Notes under the pieces: generated by a model
The model's input: the letters and a program-made list of their open reading frames with translations, nothing else
The model's database searches: none
Told to the model about the DNA's origin: nothing
Shown here: piece after piece, positions 1 through 7,088 of the stretch
How positions within the stretch are numbered: position 1 is the stretch's first letter
Layout of the letters: each line of letters starts with the position of its first letter
Assembly (NCBI GenBank): GCA_016206365.1
Contig: JACQRR010000115.1
Coordinates: 1 to 9,441 of the forward strand
DNA from: Candidatus Roizmanbacteria bacterium
GTDB lineage: Bacteria > Patescibacteriota > Microgenomatia > UBA1406 > GWC2-37-13
Direction of reading: 5' to 3'
DNA: 9,441 nt
Program-made: the position numbers and the translations under genes

Positions 1-28
1 ATTTTATATTTTATATTTTATATTTTTT
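1..28. repeat. Heptamer tandem repeat ATTTTAT, about four units
   Basis: ATTTTAT is repeated three times exactly and a fourth time imperfectly (22-28). It lies within the reading frame of the partial transferase, where it encodes a hydrophobic stretch (F, I, Y, L). The array may extend left of the window. Confidence 0.7.
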
Positions 29-842
29 GATTATCGGTCGTTCGGCGGTGAAATTTATGCGCTATATGCTGCCAATTTACCCGTTTCTGACAATACTTGC
101 TGGTTATGGTATATATCAAATTAGTAAATTGTCATTCCTGCCCCGTAACGAAGTGCGGGGTAAACTCCAGCAGGAATCTATTAAAAAAATTCTCTGGATT
201 CCCACTTTCGTGGGAATGACACTGGCAATTATTTGGACTTCGATATTCCTAAATATCTACTCTCAAAAACATACTCGTATTGCTGCAACCGAGTGGATTT
301 TACAAAATATTCCTAAAGGGTCAACATTGGCCGTTGAACACTGGGATGACCGTGTACCATTAACCAGTGGAGAAAATTATAATTATGTTGAAATGACTTT
401 ATACGATCAGCCAGATGATGAGCTAAAATGGTTAAAACTTAATGAAATACTTGCCCAAACAGATTATATAATCATCGCTTCAAATCGTCTCTATGTTCCT
501 CTTCAGAAATTGTCAGACTGCAAAAAATATAAATCTTGCTATCCTAAAACAGCTGAGTATTATAGAAAATTATTTAGTGGTGATAGTGTCATTCTGGGGA
601 GGACCCCGACGTTACGTCGGGGGACGACTCCAGAATCGTTGTTAGATTCCGGACAAGACGGATACAGGACTGTAACCCGTCAAGCCGGAATGACACAAGT
701 ACGGTTTAAAAAAGTTGCCGAATTTGCAGTATATCCGAAATTGGAAATTGGAAATTGGAAATTGGAAATTCGCGACGACGTAGCGGATGAATCCTTCACC
801 GTCTACGATCACCCTAAAATACTGATATTTAAAAAAATATAA
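3..842 (+). CDS. GT39-like membrane glycosyltransferase, C-terminal part (5' end outside window)
   Basis: C-terminal portion of a PMT/GT39-like enzyme, a membrane protein that transfers sugar from a polyprenyl-phosphate carrier. The frame is open to the left edge, so the gene starts upstream; a TTG at 27 is only an internal codon. Two membrane segments are visible: one with the typical RYMLPIYPF motif just after the start, and one around 218-257 (LAIIWTSIFLNIY). A soluble extracytoplasmic tail follows, closing with FTVYDHPKILIFKK, a family-typical ending. The protein is interrupted by translated repeats: a 92-base palindromic element (130-221, between the two membrane segments), a 111-base one (586-696, exactly 37 codons) and a heptamer array (737-770). 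None breaks the frame. The stop overlaps the next gene's ATG by one base, suggesting coupled translation. The family call rests on the tail and membrane motif because the catalytic N-terminus is missing; substrate unknown. Confidence 0.8.
   Translation, partial: FIFYILYFLIIGRSAVKFMRYMLPIYPFLTILAGYGIYQISKLSFLPRNEVRGKLQQESIKKILWIPTFVGMTLAIIWTSIFLNIYSQKHTRIAATEWILQNIPKGSTLAVEHWDDRVPLTSGENYNYVEMTLYDQPDDELKWLKLNEILAQTDYIIIASNRLYVPLQKLSDCKKYKSCYPKTAEYYRKLFSGDSVILGRTPTLRRGTTPESLLDSGQDGYRTVTRQAGMTQVRFKKVAEFAVYPKLEIGNWKLEIRDDVADESFTVYDHPKILIFKKI
130..221. repeat. TGTCATT-ended palindromic element A inside a CDS
   Basis: A 9-base perfect terminal inverted repeat (TGTCATTCC at 130-138, GGAATGACA at 213-221) encloses two hairpins. 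The first pairs ATTCCTGC (134-141) with GCAGGAAT (170-177) around a CCCCG/CGGGG core. The second pairs ATTCCCAC (198-205) with GTGGGAAT (210-217) around TTTC. It is translated in frame within the transferase and includes the peptide WIPTFVGMT. The structure is that of a miniature mobile or REP-like element; the resemblance to Rickettsia palindromic elements is by analogy only. Confidence 0.75.
586..696. repeat. TGTCATT-ended palindromic element B inside a CDS
   Basis: Ends are GTGTCATTCTGG (586-597) and CCGGAATGACAC (685-696), an inverted repeat with 11 of 12 matches. An internal 19-base palindrome with one central base sits at 604-622 (CCCCGACGT arms). Length is 111 bases, a multiple of three, and it is read through as 37 codons of arginine-, glycine- and threonine-rich peptide unlike the surrounding protein. 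It shares end sequence and core with element D at 7089-7208. Confidence 0.75.
737..770. repeat. Heptamer tandem repeat GAAATTG, nearly five units
   Basis: GAAATTG is repeated four times plus a six-base partial unit. Because seven is not a multiple of three, the translation cycles with a seven-residue period (KLEIGNW then KLEI). It lies in the soluble tail of the partial transferase, shortly before the conserved C-terminal motif. Confidence 0.85.
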
Positions 843-2617
843 TGAAAACTCCAATCGGGATTTTTTTATTTATTTTTAGTATCTTATTAAATTTGTATTC
901 ATTTTTAATACACGGCCATAATGATTTTTTAAATACTACACAAATTTCTTTTATCGCAACTTTAATCTGGATCGTGAGTGTATTAGTTTTTGGATTTTCA
1001 ATTTTTGTCTTATATCCAGATAAGAATAAATTAAATTTATCAGATGATTTTAACCTAAAAGAGAAAATACTGATGACCCTAATTTTTACTATCGCTTTAT
1101 TTCTAAGACTTTATAAGATCGACCATCAGGGCCTTTACCTAGACGAGTGGTACTGGTTGACCAACGCACGAAGCATATTGGATGGTAAGATTAATAGTCC
1201 ATTTGGATTCATCGGAGATCAGCCGTCCAACATGCCGGCATATTTTGTAGCTTTTTTACTTTTAATTGTTAGAGATAACTACCTGGCTGTTAGATTTGCC
1301 AGTTTAAGTTACAGCTTATTGACAATCCTGCTTTTAATGTATTTCCTAAAAGACGCTTTTAATAAAAAAATTGCGCTGATTTCTATGTTACTTATATCTA
1401 TTTCCGTTTGGGACATCCATATGTCACGAATAGGATGGAGTAATGTAAATATAAATCCTTTTTTAATCTCTGGATCTATTTTTTTTCTGTACCGAGGCCT
1501 AAAACAGTACTCCAAAAGAAGCATTTTCATAGCTGGCGTATTTCTTGGGATAAGTATAAATCTGCTTTATATAGCCTCACTTGGAGTAATTGCTGCGGCA
1601 TTATATTTTCTATACCATTTCTTTTTTGACAAAAAAAAACGCACTATCCTATCTCTTTTTTTCCTGTTTGTTTTGAGTACTTTTATTGTTTCTTCACCAA
1701 CTTTCGTAAAAATATATAGATATCCAAGATTATCTATTCAAAGACATAAAAATTTTTTTAGTGAAAACGTCACACTCTCAAAAAATCAGGGTGGTATCAA
1801 GTACTATATTATCCAGCTACAACTTGCATTAAAGGATTTTAATTTCAGCAAAGCTAAATATACTATCATAGGTCTTTGGGGCATAACAATAGAGCCGATA
1901 GTAATAATTTCCATGCTGATAGGAATTCTTTACATTTTAAGATTTATATATAAACCACAGCATATTCTAATGTTTTTATTCTTTATGATCATGTTTATAC
2001 CCATAGTGATTCTAAATCGATTCTCAAGTATATGGAGAGAGTACGGTTTTTTGCCGACTATATACGGCTTTGCAGCAATAGGTGCAAATGCAATAATCTT
2101 AAAATCCTCACAGTTAACAGATAATGTAATTTTTTTATTTAGCAAAAAAAGGTTTGCCTATCTGCAAAAACTTTATCTTACAATTTTTGTAGTCATTTTG
2201 ATGATTTCATTTATCTATTATTTTTCCCGGTATTACCAAAATCTATTAAAAAATGAGCCTGATATTTATGAAACGTATTGCAAAAAAACTGCACGCTACA
2301 TATCAGCAACATTTCCTAAAAGTACGTTGATACTTCTGCCAAATGAGTTGTGCAATAATTTAATCTCGGCAGTTTTGAGTAAAGAATATCCGACCGATCA
2401 ATATGAAAGCTATAACGATATACGTAAACATAGTCCAAAAAATGTCGTAATCGTCAGAATAGCTGACAGTGGGTACACTAATAAATTTATAAAACAAAAT
2501 CCCAGTCCCATCTTTGAAGAGAATATAAAAAACTTTTTCATGCTTAATCGAAGGATTTCCATAACAGGCAATAATGATAAAATATACGCTATCCTGTACG
2601 AGGGAAAAGTTAATTAA
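842..2617 (+). CDS. GT39-like polytopic glycosyltransferase
   Basis: A 591-residue membrane protein of the PMT/GT39-like superfamily, expected to move a sugar from a polyprenyl-phosphate donor to an acceptor outside the membrane. Two N-terminal membrane helices (about 5-25 and 36-57) precede the family core. That core starts near 77 with a helix ending in LRLYKIDHQGLYLDEWYW: the acidic pair D101-E102 occupies the usual catalytic loop position. It continues with SVWDIHMSRIGWS (188-200), a family-typical loop, then further hydrophobic helices to about 470 and a soluble tail of about 120 residues. The ATG overlaps the upstream stop (TAATG) and no Shine-Dalgarno is visible, so translation is probably coupled. 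The stop codon lies inside a TTAATTAA box that forms the arm of the downstream palindrome. Sugar and acceptor cannot be read from sequence. Confidence 0.85.
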   Translation: MKTPIGIFLFIFSILLNLYSFLIHGHNDFLNTTQISFIATLIWIVSVLVFGFSIFVLYPDKNKLNLSDDFNLKEKILMTLIFTIALFLRLYKIDHQGLYLDEWYWLTNARSILDGKINSPFGFIGDQPSNMPAYFVAFLLLIVRDNYLAVRFASLSYSLLTILLLMYFLKDAFNKKIALISMLLISISVWDIHMSRIGWSNVNINPFLISGSIFFLYRGLKQYSKRSIFIAGVFLGISINLLYIASLGVIAAALYFLYHFFFDKKKRTILSLFFLFVLSTFIVSSPTFVKIYRYPRLSIQRHKNFFSENVTLSKNQGGIKYYIIQLQLALKDFNFSKAKYTIIGLWGITIEPIVIISMLIGILYILRFIYKPQHILMFLFFMIMFIPIVILNRFSSIWREYGFLPTIYGFAAIGANAIILKSSQLTDNVIFLFSKKRFAYLQKLYLTIFVVILMISFIYYFSRYYQNLLKNEPDIYETYCKKTARYISATFPKSTLILLPNELCNNLISAVLSKEYPTDQYESYNDIRKHSPKNVVIVRIADSGYTNKFIKQNPSPIFEENIKNFFMLNRRISITGNNDKIYAILYEGKVN

Positions 2618-2780
2618 TTCGAATTACGAAACTCTGTTAGACTGTTATATTAATCCGAATTTTGTCATTGCGAGCGTTGATTTTAGAAGCGAAGCAATCT
2701 CAAAATAATTAAAAAGATTGCCACGTCGCTTCGCTCCTCGCAATGACACCGTGACGAGTTTCGTAATTCACGTTAATTAA
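2610..2780. repeat. Outer inverted repeat spanning the gene border
   Basis: GAATTACGAAACTC (2621-2634) is perfectly inverted as GAGTTTCGTAATTC (2756-2769). Three unmatched bases further out, TTAATTAA occurs on both sides (2610-2617 and 2773-2780). The left box contains the stop codon of the preceding transferase; the right box ends 13 bases before the next ATG. A TGTCATT-ended element is nested inside. No open frame or RNA gene is seen in the 176-base spacer. Confidence 0.8.
2663..2748. repeat. TGTCATT-ended palindromic element C (nested)
   Basis: A perfect 12-base terminal inverted repeat, TGTCATTGCGAG (2663-2674) and CTCGCAATGACA (2737-2748). Inside, AGCGAAGCAATCT is opposed by AGATTGC and, after a short interruption, GCTTCGCT, giving a long imperfect stem. 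This GAAGCGAAGCAATCT type of motif is seen in intergenic palindromes of many bacteria (known from general experience, not searched here). Confidence 0.8.
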
Positions 2781-2793
2781 GTAATTTTAGCGA

Positions 2794-3678
2794 ATGAAAA
2801 AATTTATTGTATTGGGAACGAAAGGATTCTTAGGCTCTCACATGTCCAGATTTCTAAAAAAAAGGGGGCATAAAGTAAGATCAATTTCTGATGTTGATCT
2901 AAGGGATTATAAAAATGTTCTTAATTCGATTGAAAAAGACAGTTTAGTCTTTCACTTTGCGGCAGATATGGGAGGCGTTGGTTATTTTTCTTCAGAAAAT
3001 TATTATCCGTTTATTACAAATATCCTTATCGATATAAATGTGCTAAGAGCCTGTGAAGCGAAAAATGTCAAAAGACTTTTCTATCCGGCTTCGGCTTGTA
3101 TCTATCCGCCATCAAACCAACCCTTGTCCGAAGATATGGTTAATTTACCGGCAAAACCCGACCAGATGTATGGATGGGAAAAGCTTACTCTCACCAAACT
3201 TTTGAGAAATGCACCATTTGATGTGCGCGTTGGTATACTTCATACTATATTTGGTGAAGGCCAAACTTGGGAGGGGAAAAAAGCTAAATTCCCCCCCGCT
3301 ATAGTTTATAAATCACTAAAAGCGAGGAAAACCGGATTTATCGAGATCTGGGGAAACGGAAAGCAACGAAGAACTTTCCTCTATATTGAGGATGCGCTGG
3401 AAAAAATTTATGAAGTCGCATTGAGCAACCACTATCATGGAGAAGTAAATATTTCTTCAGATGAGGTCGTCACGATAAGACAATGTGTGGATTGGATTTG
3501 TGAATATCTGAAAATTAAACCAAAATACATATATGACGAAAATAGACCCTCAGGATTTTTATATCGCGGAGTCGATAACTCAAAATATAACACCCACTAT
3601 ACTTACAGATGCAAATACTCAACGAAACAAGGTTTTCAAAGGCTCACAGACTGGATGAAAAACCTAATTTATAGATGA
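2794..3678 (+). CDS. NAD-dependent SDR, GDP-mannose 3,5-epimerase-like
   Basis: A 294-residue extended SDR acting in the cytoplasm on a nucleotide sugar. The Rossmann motif GTKGFLG is at 8-14. The block AADMGGVGYFSSENY (56-70) closely resembles the AADMGGMGF block of plant GDP-mannose 3,5-epimerase, which makes GDP-L-galactose. Y126 and K130 (YGWEK) form the YxxxK pair. C102 in SACIYP and K165 in GKKAKFPPA match by eye the acid/base Cys and Lys of that enzyme; WGNGKQRRTF and NISSDE also fit. It is shorter than the plant protein, which has an N-terminal extension and longer tail. A GDP-fucose synthase-type relative is the main alternative. No Shine-Dalgarno precedes the ATG. The GT2 gene follows after 7 bases, so the two are probably co-transcribed. 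Confidence 0.82.
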   Translation: MKKFIVLGTKGFLGSHMSRFLKKRGHKVRSISDVDLRDYKNVLNSIEKDSLVFHFAADMGGVGYFSSENYYPFITNILIDINVLRACEAKNVKRLFYPASACIYPPSNQPLSEDMVNLPAKPDQMYGWEKLTLTKLLRNAPFDVRVGILHTIFGEGQTWEGKKAKFPPAIVYKSLKARKTGFIEIWGNGKQRRTFLYIEDALEKIYEVALSNHYHGEVNISSDEVVTIRQCVDWICEYLKIKPKYIYDENRPSGFLYRGVDNSKYNTHYTYRCKYSTKQGFQRLTDWMKNLIYR

Positions 3679-3685
3679 ATTATAT

Positions 3686-4408
3686 ATGGATGATTTACAT
3701 CTAGTTCTTCCTGTCTTTAATGAAAAAAAACATATTGAGCATGTATTACAAGAATGGCAATATGAACTTAAAGCCCTTTCTATAAGTTATAGATTTATTG
3801 TCTGCGAAGAAGGTTCAACGGACGGAACTAGCGAACTGCTGAAACGATTAAAGAAACCTTTTAATCTTATCTTAAATCAAAAAAAAATTAGAAGAGGCTA
3901 CGGTAAAGCTGTAATCGATGGAATTAAAACTGCTCGAGCTAATTTTATTCTATGTGTGGATTCTGATGGACAGTGTGACCCTAAAGATTTTATGTCATTC
4001 TGGAAAAAGCGAGAAAGCGCCGATATACTTATTGGCAAAAGAATTAAAAGGGCGGATTATTTTTATAGAAAATTATTTTCCTGGCTTTTTAAAGGAATAT
4101 TTGTAATTTTGTTTACAACTAAAATTCAGGGTCCGTCCTGTCCGTTCGTCTTATTCAAGAAAAAGACTATTGCACGTGGACTCAAGTATTTACATTATTT
4201 GAGTGAAGGATTTTGGTGGGGATTCTCCGGATTCTGCTTAAAGAATAATCTATCAATAAATCAAATACCTATAAATCATAGAAAGAGATATGGGGGGGAT
4301 ACGCAAGTTTTTAAGTTTAATAAACTCTTTTCTATCTCCTTAAAAAATGTTATCGGACTCATTAAACTTAAAATGACACGATTAGACAACATCTCGCAAA
4401 ACAAATAG
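3686..4408 (+). CDS. GT2 family glycosyltransferase, DPM1-like
   Basis: A 240-residue GT-A fold transferase of family 2, resembling polyprenyl-phosphate mannose/glucose synthases that load a sugar onto a lipid carrier at the inner membrane face. It opens with LVLPVFNE (6-13), then has EEGSTDGT (41-48) for nucleotide binding, RRGYGKAVIDGI (69-80), and the DSDGQ metal-binding motif at 92-96. HRKRYGGDTQVF (198-209) matches the family's late basic/GG motif. Residues about 129-144 (LFSWLFKGIFVILFTT) are hydrophobic and may touch the membrane, but no C-terminal transmembrane pair is present. It sits 7 bases after the epimerase-like gene. If the product is polyprenyl-phosphate sugar, it would supply donor to the GT39-like enzymes encoded on either side. 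That link and the exact sugar are inference. Confidence 0.85.
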   Translation: MDDLHLVLPVFNEKKHIEHVLQEWQYELKALSISYRFIVCEEGSTDGTSELLKRLKKPFNLILNQKKIRRGYGKAVIDGIKTARANFILCVDSDGQCDPKDFMSFWKKRESADILIGKRIKRADYFYRKLFSWLFKGIFVILFTTKIQGPSCPFVLFKKKTIARGLKYLHYLSEGFWWGFSGFCLKNNLSINQIPINHRKRYGGDTQVFKFNKLFSISLKNVIGLIKLKMTRLDNISQNK

Positions 4409-4454
4409 CGTCTTTTATGCTTATTGACCCAACTTTCGCAGTAAACGAGGTTGG

Positions 4455-5975
4455 CTAAAAAAAATAACCAATAAATATTTCTGGTGATCCGTCGGGTAAA
4501 TAAATTGTCTTTATTTTTTTAAAATTTAAAATCGGATACTTTCTTTTAATCTCATTATCTACGTCTCCTTGCCTTAGAGCAAAAATTTGCCTTTTTTTTG
4601 TGGAAATCCTGTCAGTATCGAGGATAAAACAATTTTGGCATTTATTTTCGGGGTCGTAAAATTTCAAAAAAATATACGGGGCATTGAAGTATCCAGTAAG
4701 ATAAAGTTCATCGTAATTATTATGTTCTTTTAAAAAATACTCAACAACTTCACGCGGCCCATACTGCCAACCCCAATAATCAGATGAGTAGTTTGGATAT
4801 TGCCTCAATAGATTAAAAAAATGTATAAAAGATACTGATATAATAAAAACTGAACCAGCAAACAACAAAGCTCTAAAATAATGATTTTTGAAATGATCAA
4901 GAAATCTGCTAACACCAATCCCAGTTAAAACTTGAAAAGGAATAACGCCGATTACAGAACGAGTGGCCTGTGGTGCGGTAGAAGTGAACATTGAACCCAA
5001 TGGATAGACTAACAAAAATAAGAAGAAGAAAAAAATTTCCCGGCGTTTTTTTTTAATTTTAAAGATGGTGAAAATTCCGATGATAATAAACGGAAGTTGA
5101 TACCAGTAAAGTTCACCTGTTCCTCTTATCGAATGACGTGTTACAGATTGACCAAAAAAATCGATATCTCCTTTTCTAAACAGAAAATCGGCGGAAAAAT
5201 GATTAAGATAACCGACCACAATTTTATCGATACTTATATCGCCCATCTTAGCTTGTTTCCACCTCTCAAAAAAAGATCCATCGGAGAGGTATGGCCAGAG
5301 CAGTACAATAAAAATTCCCAACGCAGCAAAGTTATAAAACCAAAACTTTTTATTTTTTAACCAGAAAAAAGTATCCTTGTAATAGACTAAGAAAAATAAA
5401 CTATAAAAAATTGGCGTATAGATTCTCATCGGATAATAGCTTAAAAAAGTTATAATAAGAGAAACTAACGCTAAGGGATAATGAGCAAAATTCTGTTTAC
5501 TTTTGAATAGCAGATAAAAAGAAAATAAAACCCAGAATACTGAAGATATTACTTCAAAACCTATACGGCTCATGTGGATATGCCAAGGCGAGATGGCCAA
5601 AAATAGCGCAGAAAATAAAGCAATTTTTTTACCAAATAGCAAATTAGTCAATAAAAAAAGGGCAAAGATTCCTAAGATTCCATACAGGACCGACGTGAAT
5701 CGAACACTAAATTCGTTTAGACCAAACAAAAAAATGATAGGTATTGCAGAATAAATAAAAACTGGATTGCTATATGCGCCTGAGGCTTTAAAAAGTACAG
5801 GGAGTCTTACCCCCCATTCATCTTTCCCAGTCTTCAAAAGCGAGTAAGCGTTATACCCAATACTTGCCTCATCGGTGAAAAAACCGTAAGGGTTATTTTG
5901 AATATTCCAAACCCTAACCAGAAAACCCAAAATAATTATTAAAGATAAAAAAATAATGGTAGCGTATTTTTTCAT
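4455..5975 (-). CDS. GT39-like polytopic glycosyltransferase
   Basis: A 506-residue membrane protein of the PMT/GT39-like group, predicted to glycosylate an extracytoplasmic acceptor from a lipid-linked sugar. An N-terminal signal-anchor helix (5-22) leads into RVWNIQNNPYGFFTDEASIGYNA, with D35-E36 at the catalytic loop position. The following WGVRLPVLFKASGAYSNPVFIY (54-75) and AISPWHIHMSRIGFE (127-141) are typical of this enzyme type in CPR genomes. About ten further helices end near 390, followed by a soluble tail of about 115 residues. It lies 11 bases after the SDR gene, same strand, so likely the second gene of that unit. No Shine-Dalgarno is seen before the ATG. It faces the GT2 gene tail to tail with 46 bases between. 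No inserted repeat is evident in this one. Confidence 0.88.
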   Translation of the reverse strand: MKKYATIIFLSLIIILGFLVRVWNIQNNPYGFFTDEASIGYNAYSLLKTGKDEWGVRLPVLFKASGAYSNPVFIYSAIPIIFLFGLNEFSVRFTSVLYGILGIFALFLLTNLLFGKKIALFSALFLAISPWHIHMSRIGFEVISSVFWVLFSFYLLFKSKQNFAHYPLALVSLIITFLSYYPMRIYTPIFYSLFFLVYYKDTFFWLKNKKFWFYNFAALGIFIVLLWPYLSDGSFFERWKQAKMGDISIDKIVVGYLNHFSADFLFRKGDIDFFGQSVTRHSIRGTGELYWYQLPFIIIGIFTIFKIKKKRREIFFFFLFLLVYPLGSMFTSTAPQATRSVIGVIPFQVLTGIGVSRFLDHFKNHYFRALLFAGSVFIISVSFIHFFNLLRQYPNYSSDYWGWQYGPREVVEYFLKEHNNYDELYLTGYFNAPYIFLKFYDPENKCQNCFILDTDRISTKKRQIFALRQGDVDNEIKRKYPILNFKKIKTIYLPDGSPEIFIGYFF

Positions 5976-5986
5976 CGAATATTATT

Positions 5987-7075
5987 CTAAAGAAGTTTTT
6001 TAAAAAATCCAAGTATCCCCTGCTTCCACCCTACCCTGTGAGTAACCCCGGCTGGTTTGGATTTTATCTCATCATAGTTGTCAAGATACCATTGATAGGC
6101 TTTAATTAATGCTTGCGAATTCGAATATTTTGGTCGCCATTTTAATGTATCGATTAATCGATTAATCGATACATAGGAGTCTTTGTCAGCTGTATCATAG
6201 ACCCATTGATACAAAGGTGATAATTTTAATTTTTCAAAAAACCAGAGGGCTTTTTTTACGACCAAGGCGGGAGTCGGCAGAATTCTTGATTTTTTTGTAA
6301 CACCCTCAGGGTGGACTTTTCGCCCACTCTGCGGGTGTCTCCCAGCATAATCAAAAACTTTTTCTAAGTCTTCTCTAACTGTTCTAAATTTTTCCGCGCC
6401 AATGTTAAAAGTTTTGTTTACTTTTTTCTTATCTGTTAACATTATCAACCGATAAATTGCTTCAACAAGGTCATCAACATCCAACAACTGATATCGATTG
6501 TTGCCTGAACCGATCACTGGAATGCGTTTTCCATCTCTAATCCAATCAAACAAAATCTCAAAAACTCCCAATCGATGGGTCCCAACAAAGGTTTTTGGAC
6601 GAATTATAGTTATAACTAAATCCTTTTTACGAGATGATTCGCATAACTTTTCCGCCTGAATTTTACTTTCACCATAGGCGCCTACCCCAACCAGCGGATC
6701 ATCCTCAAAGATTGGATGCTTCTTCGGTACACCGTAAACTGCAGTTGATGAGATAAAAATAAACCGTTTAACTCTATTTTTGAGTGAAGCCTGGAGCAGA
6801 TTCCGTGTCCCGGAGACATTGATTTCAAATATTTCTTTTGCTTCCCAAAGCGGCAAGGCCGCAGCAGCATGAATAACAACATCAAGGTCCTTGACTAATC
6901 GATTAATCGATTGTACATTCCGAATGTCTGCGCGAAAAAATTGACAGGATTTTGGGTACTCTTTCTCGTCGATTTCGGCAATATCAGCAAGCGTAACATT
7001 TACATTTTTTTTGCTTAAATACTTTGCTAAATGCAGCCCTAGAAATCCAGCACCTCCGGTGATTAAAATTTTCAT
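5987..7075 (-). CDS. Extended SDR, NAD-dependent epimerase/dehydratase
   Basis: A 362-residue cytoplasmic sugar-nucleotide SDR. It shows the dinucleotide motif GGAGFLG (7-13), HAAA (69-72), the catalytic Ser region ISSTAVYG (108-115), Y134-GES-K138 and the IRPKTFVG strand (158-165). Substrate is unresolved: it has the general shape of UDP-hexose epimerases and related dehydratases, with a longer C-terminal part (TPALVVKKALWFFEKL, then a tail rich in basic residues) that may lie along the membrane. Residues 245-259 (GRHPQSGRKVHPEGV) look like a translated palindromic insert just before the conserved KSRILPTPA stretch. Two palindromes elsewhere in the gene both encode SINRL. The ATG is preceded by a good Shine-Dalgarno, the only clear one in the window. 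It is first of a two-gene unit with the GT39-like gene. Confidence 0.85.
   Translation of the reverse strand: MKILITGGAGFLGLHLAKYLSKKNVNVTLADIAEIDEKEYPKSCQFFRADIRNVQSINRLVKDLDVVIHAAAALPLWEAKEIFEINVSGTRNLLQASLKNRVKRFIFISSTAVYGVPKKHPIFEDDPLVGVGAYGESKIQAEKLCESSRKKDLVITIIRPKTFVGTHRLGVFEILFDWIRDGKRIPVIGSGNNRYQLLDVDDLVEAIYRLIMLTDKKKVNKTFNIGAEKFRTVREDLEKVFDYAGRHPQSGRKVHPEGVTKKSRILPTPALVVKKALWFFEKLKLSPLYQWVYDTADKDSYVSINRLIDTLKWRPKYSNSQALIKAYQWYLDNYDEIKSKPAGVTHRVGWKQGILGFFKKLL
6145..6174. repeat. 30-base perfect palindrome inside the SDR gene
   Basis: Every base from 6145 to 6174 pairs with its mirror, with ATCGATTAATCGAT at its heart. Read on the minus strand it encodes YVSINRLIDT. The central motif recurs at 6897-6912. 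Confidence 0.8.
6299..6343. repeat. 15-codon in-frame palindromic insert in the SDR gene
   Basis: The stretch holds CACCCTCAGGGTG (6301-6313, perfect arms with one central base) and a second imperfect palindrome near 6323-6335. The outer ACACCC (6300-6305) pairs with GGGTGT (6333-6338). It translates as GRHPQSGRKVHPEGV, foreign in character to the flanking helix and strand; removing 45 bases leaves a normal-looking junction before KKSRILPTPA. Confidence 0.55.
6897..6912. repeat. 16-base perfect palindrome AATCGATTAATCGATT
   Basis: Self-complementary, inside the SDR gene. Fifteen of its sixteen bases occur in the 30-base palindrome at 6145-6174. On the minus strand both copies are read in the same frame as TCG ATT AAT CGA TTA (SINRL). 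Confidence 0.75.
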
Positions 7076-7079
7076 AAAT

Positions 7080-7086
7080 CCCCCTC
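7080..7086 (-). promoter_or_regulatory. Shine-Dalgarno site of the SDR gene
   Basis: GAGGGGG on the minus strand, with GAGG seven bases from the ATG at 7075. It sets that start with good confidence. It directly abuts the end of element D (from 7089). The other genes with visible starts lack a comparable site. Confidence 0.65.
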
Positions 7087-7088
7087 TT

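Noticed and set aside
27..29. TTG as start of the first transferase
   Set aside because: The frame is open back to the left edge with membrane-type residues, and the family needs several hundred N-terminal residues, so the gene starts outside the window.
642..854. Minus-strand open frame opposite the first transferase
   Set aside because: Its sequence is the reverse of the heptamer array and element B; the plus strand carries the conserved protein ending.
3676..3678. TGA read as glycine (as in some CPR lineages)
   Set aside because: The epimerase ends at a sensible length here, the next gene starts 7 bases later, and no gene has in-frame TGA at a conserved glycine.
4429..4454. Terminator between the GT2 and GT39-like genes
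   Set aside because: CCAAC/GTTGG gives only a 5-base stem with a poorly paired interior, and neither strand has a T run after it.
6005..6060. C-terminal KPAGVTHRVGWKQG of the SDR as another repeat insert
   Set aside because: No palindrome is found there, and similar basic tails appear to be a native feature of this SDR type.
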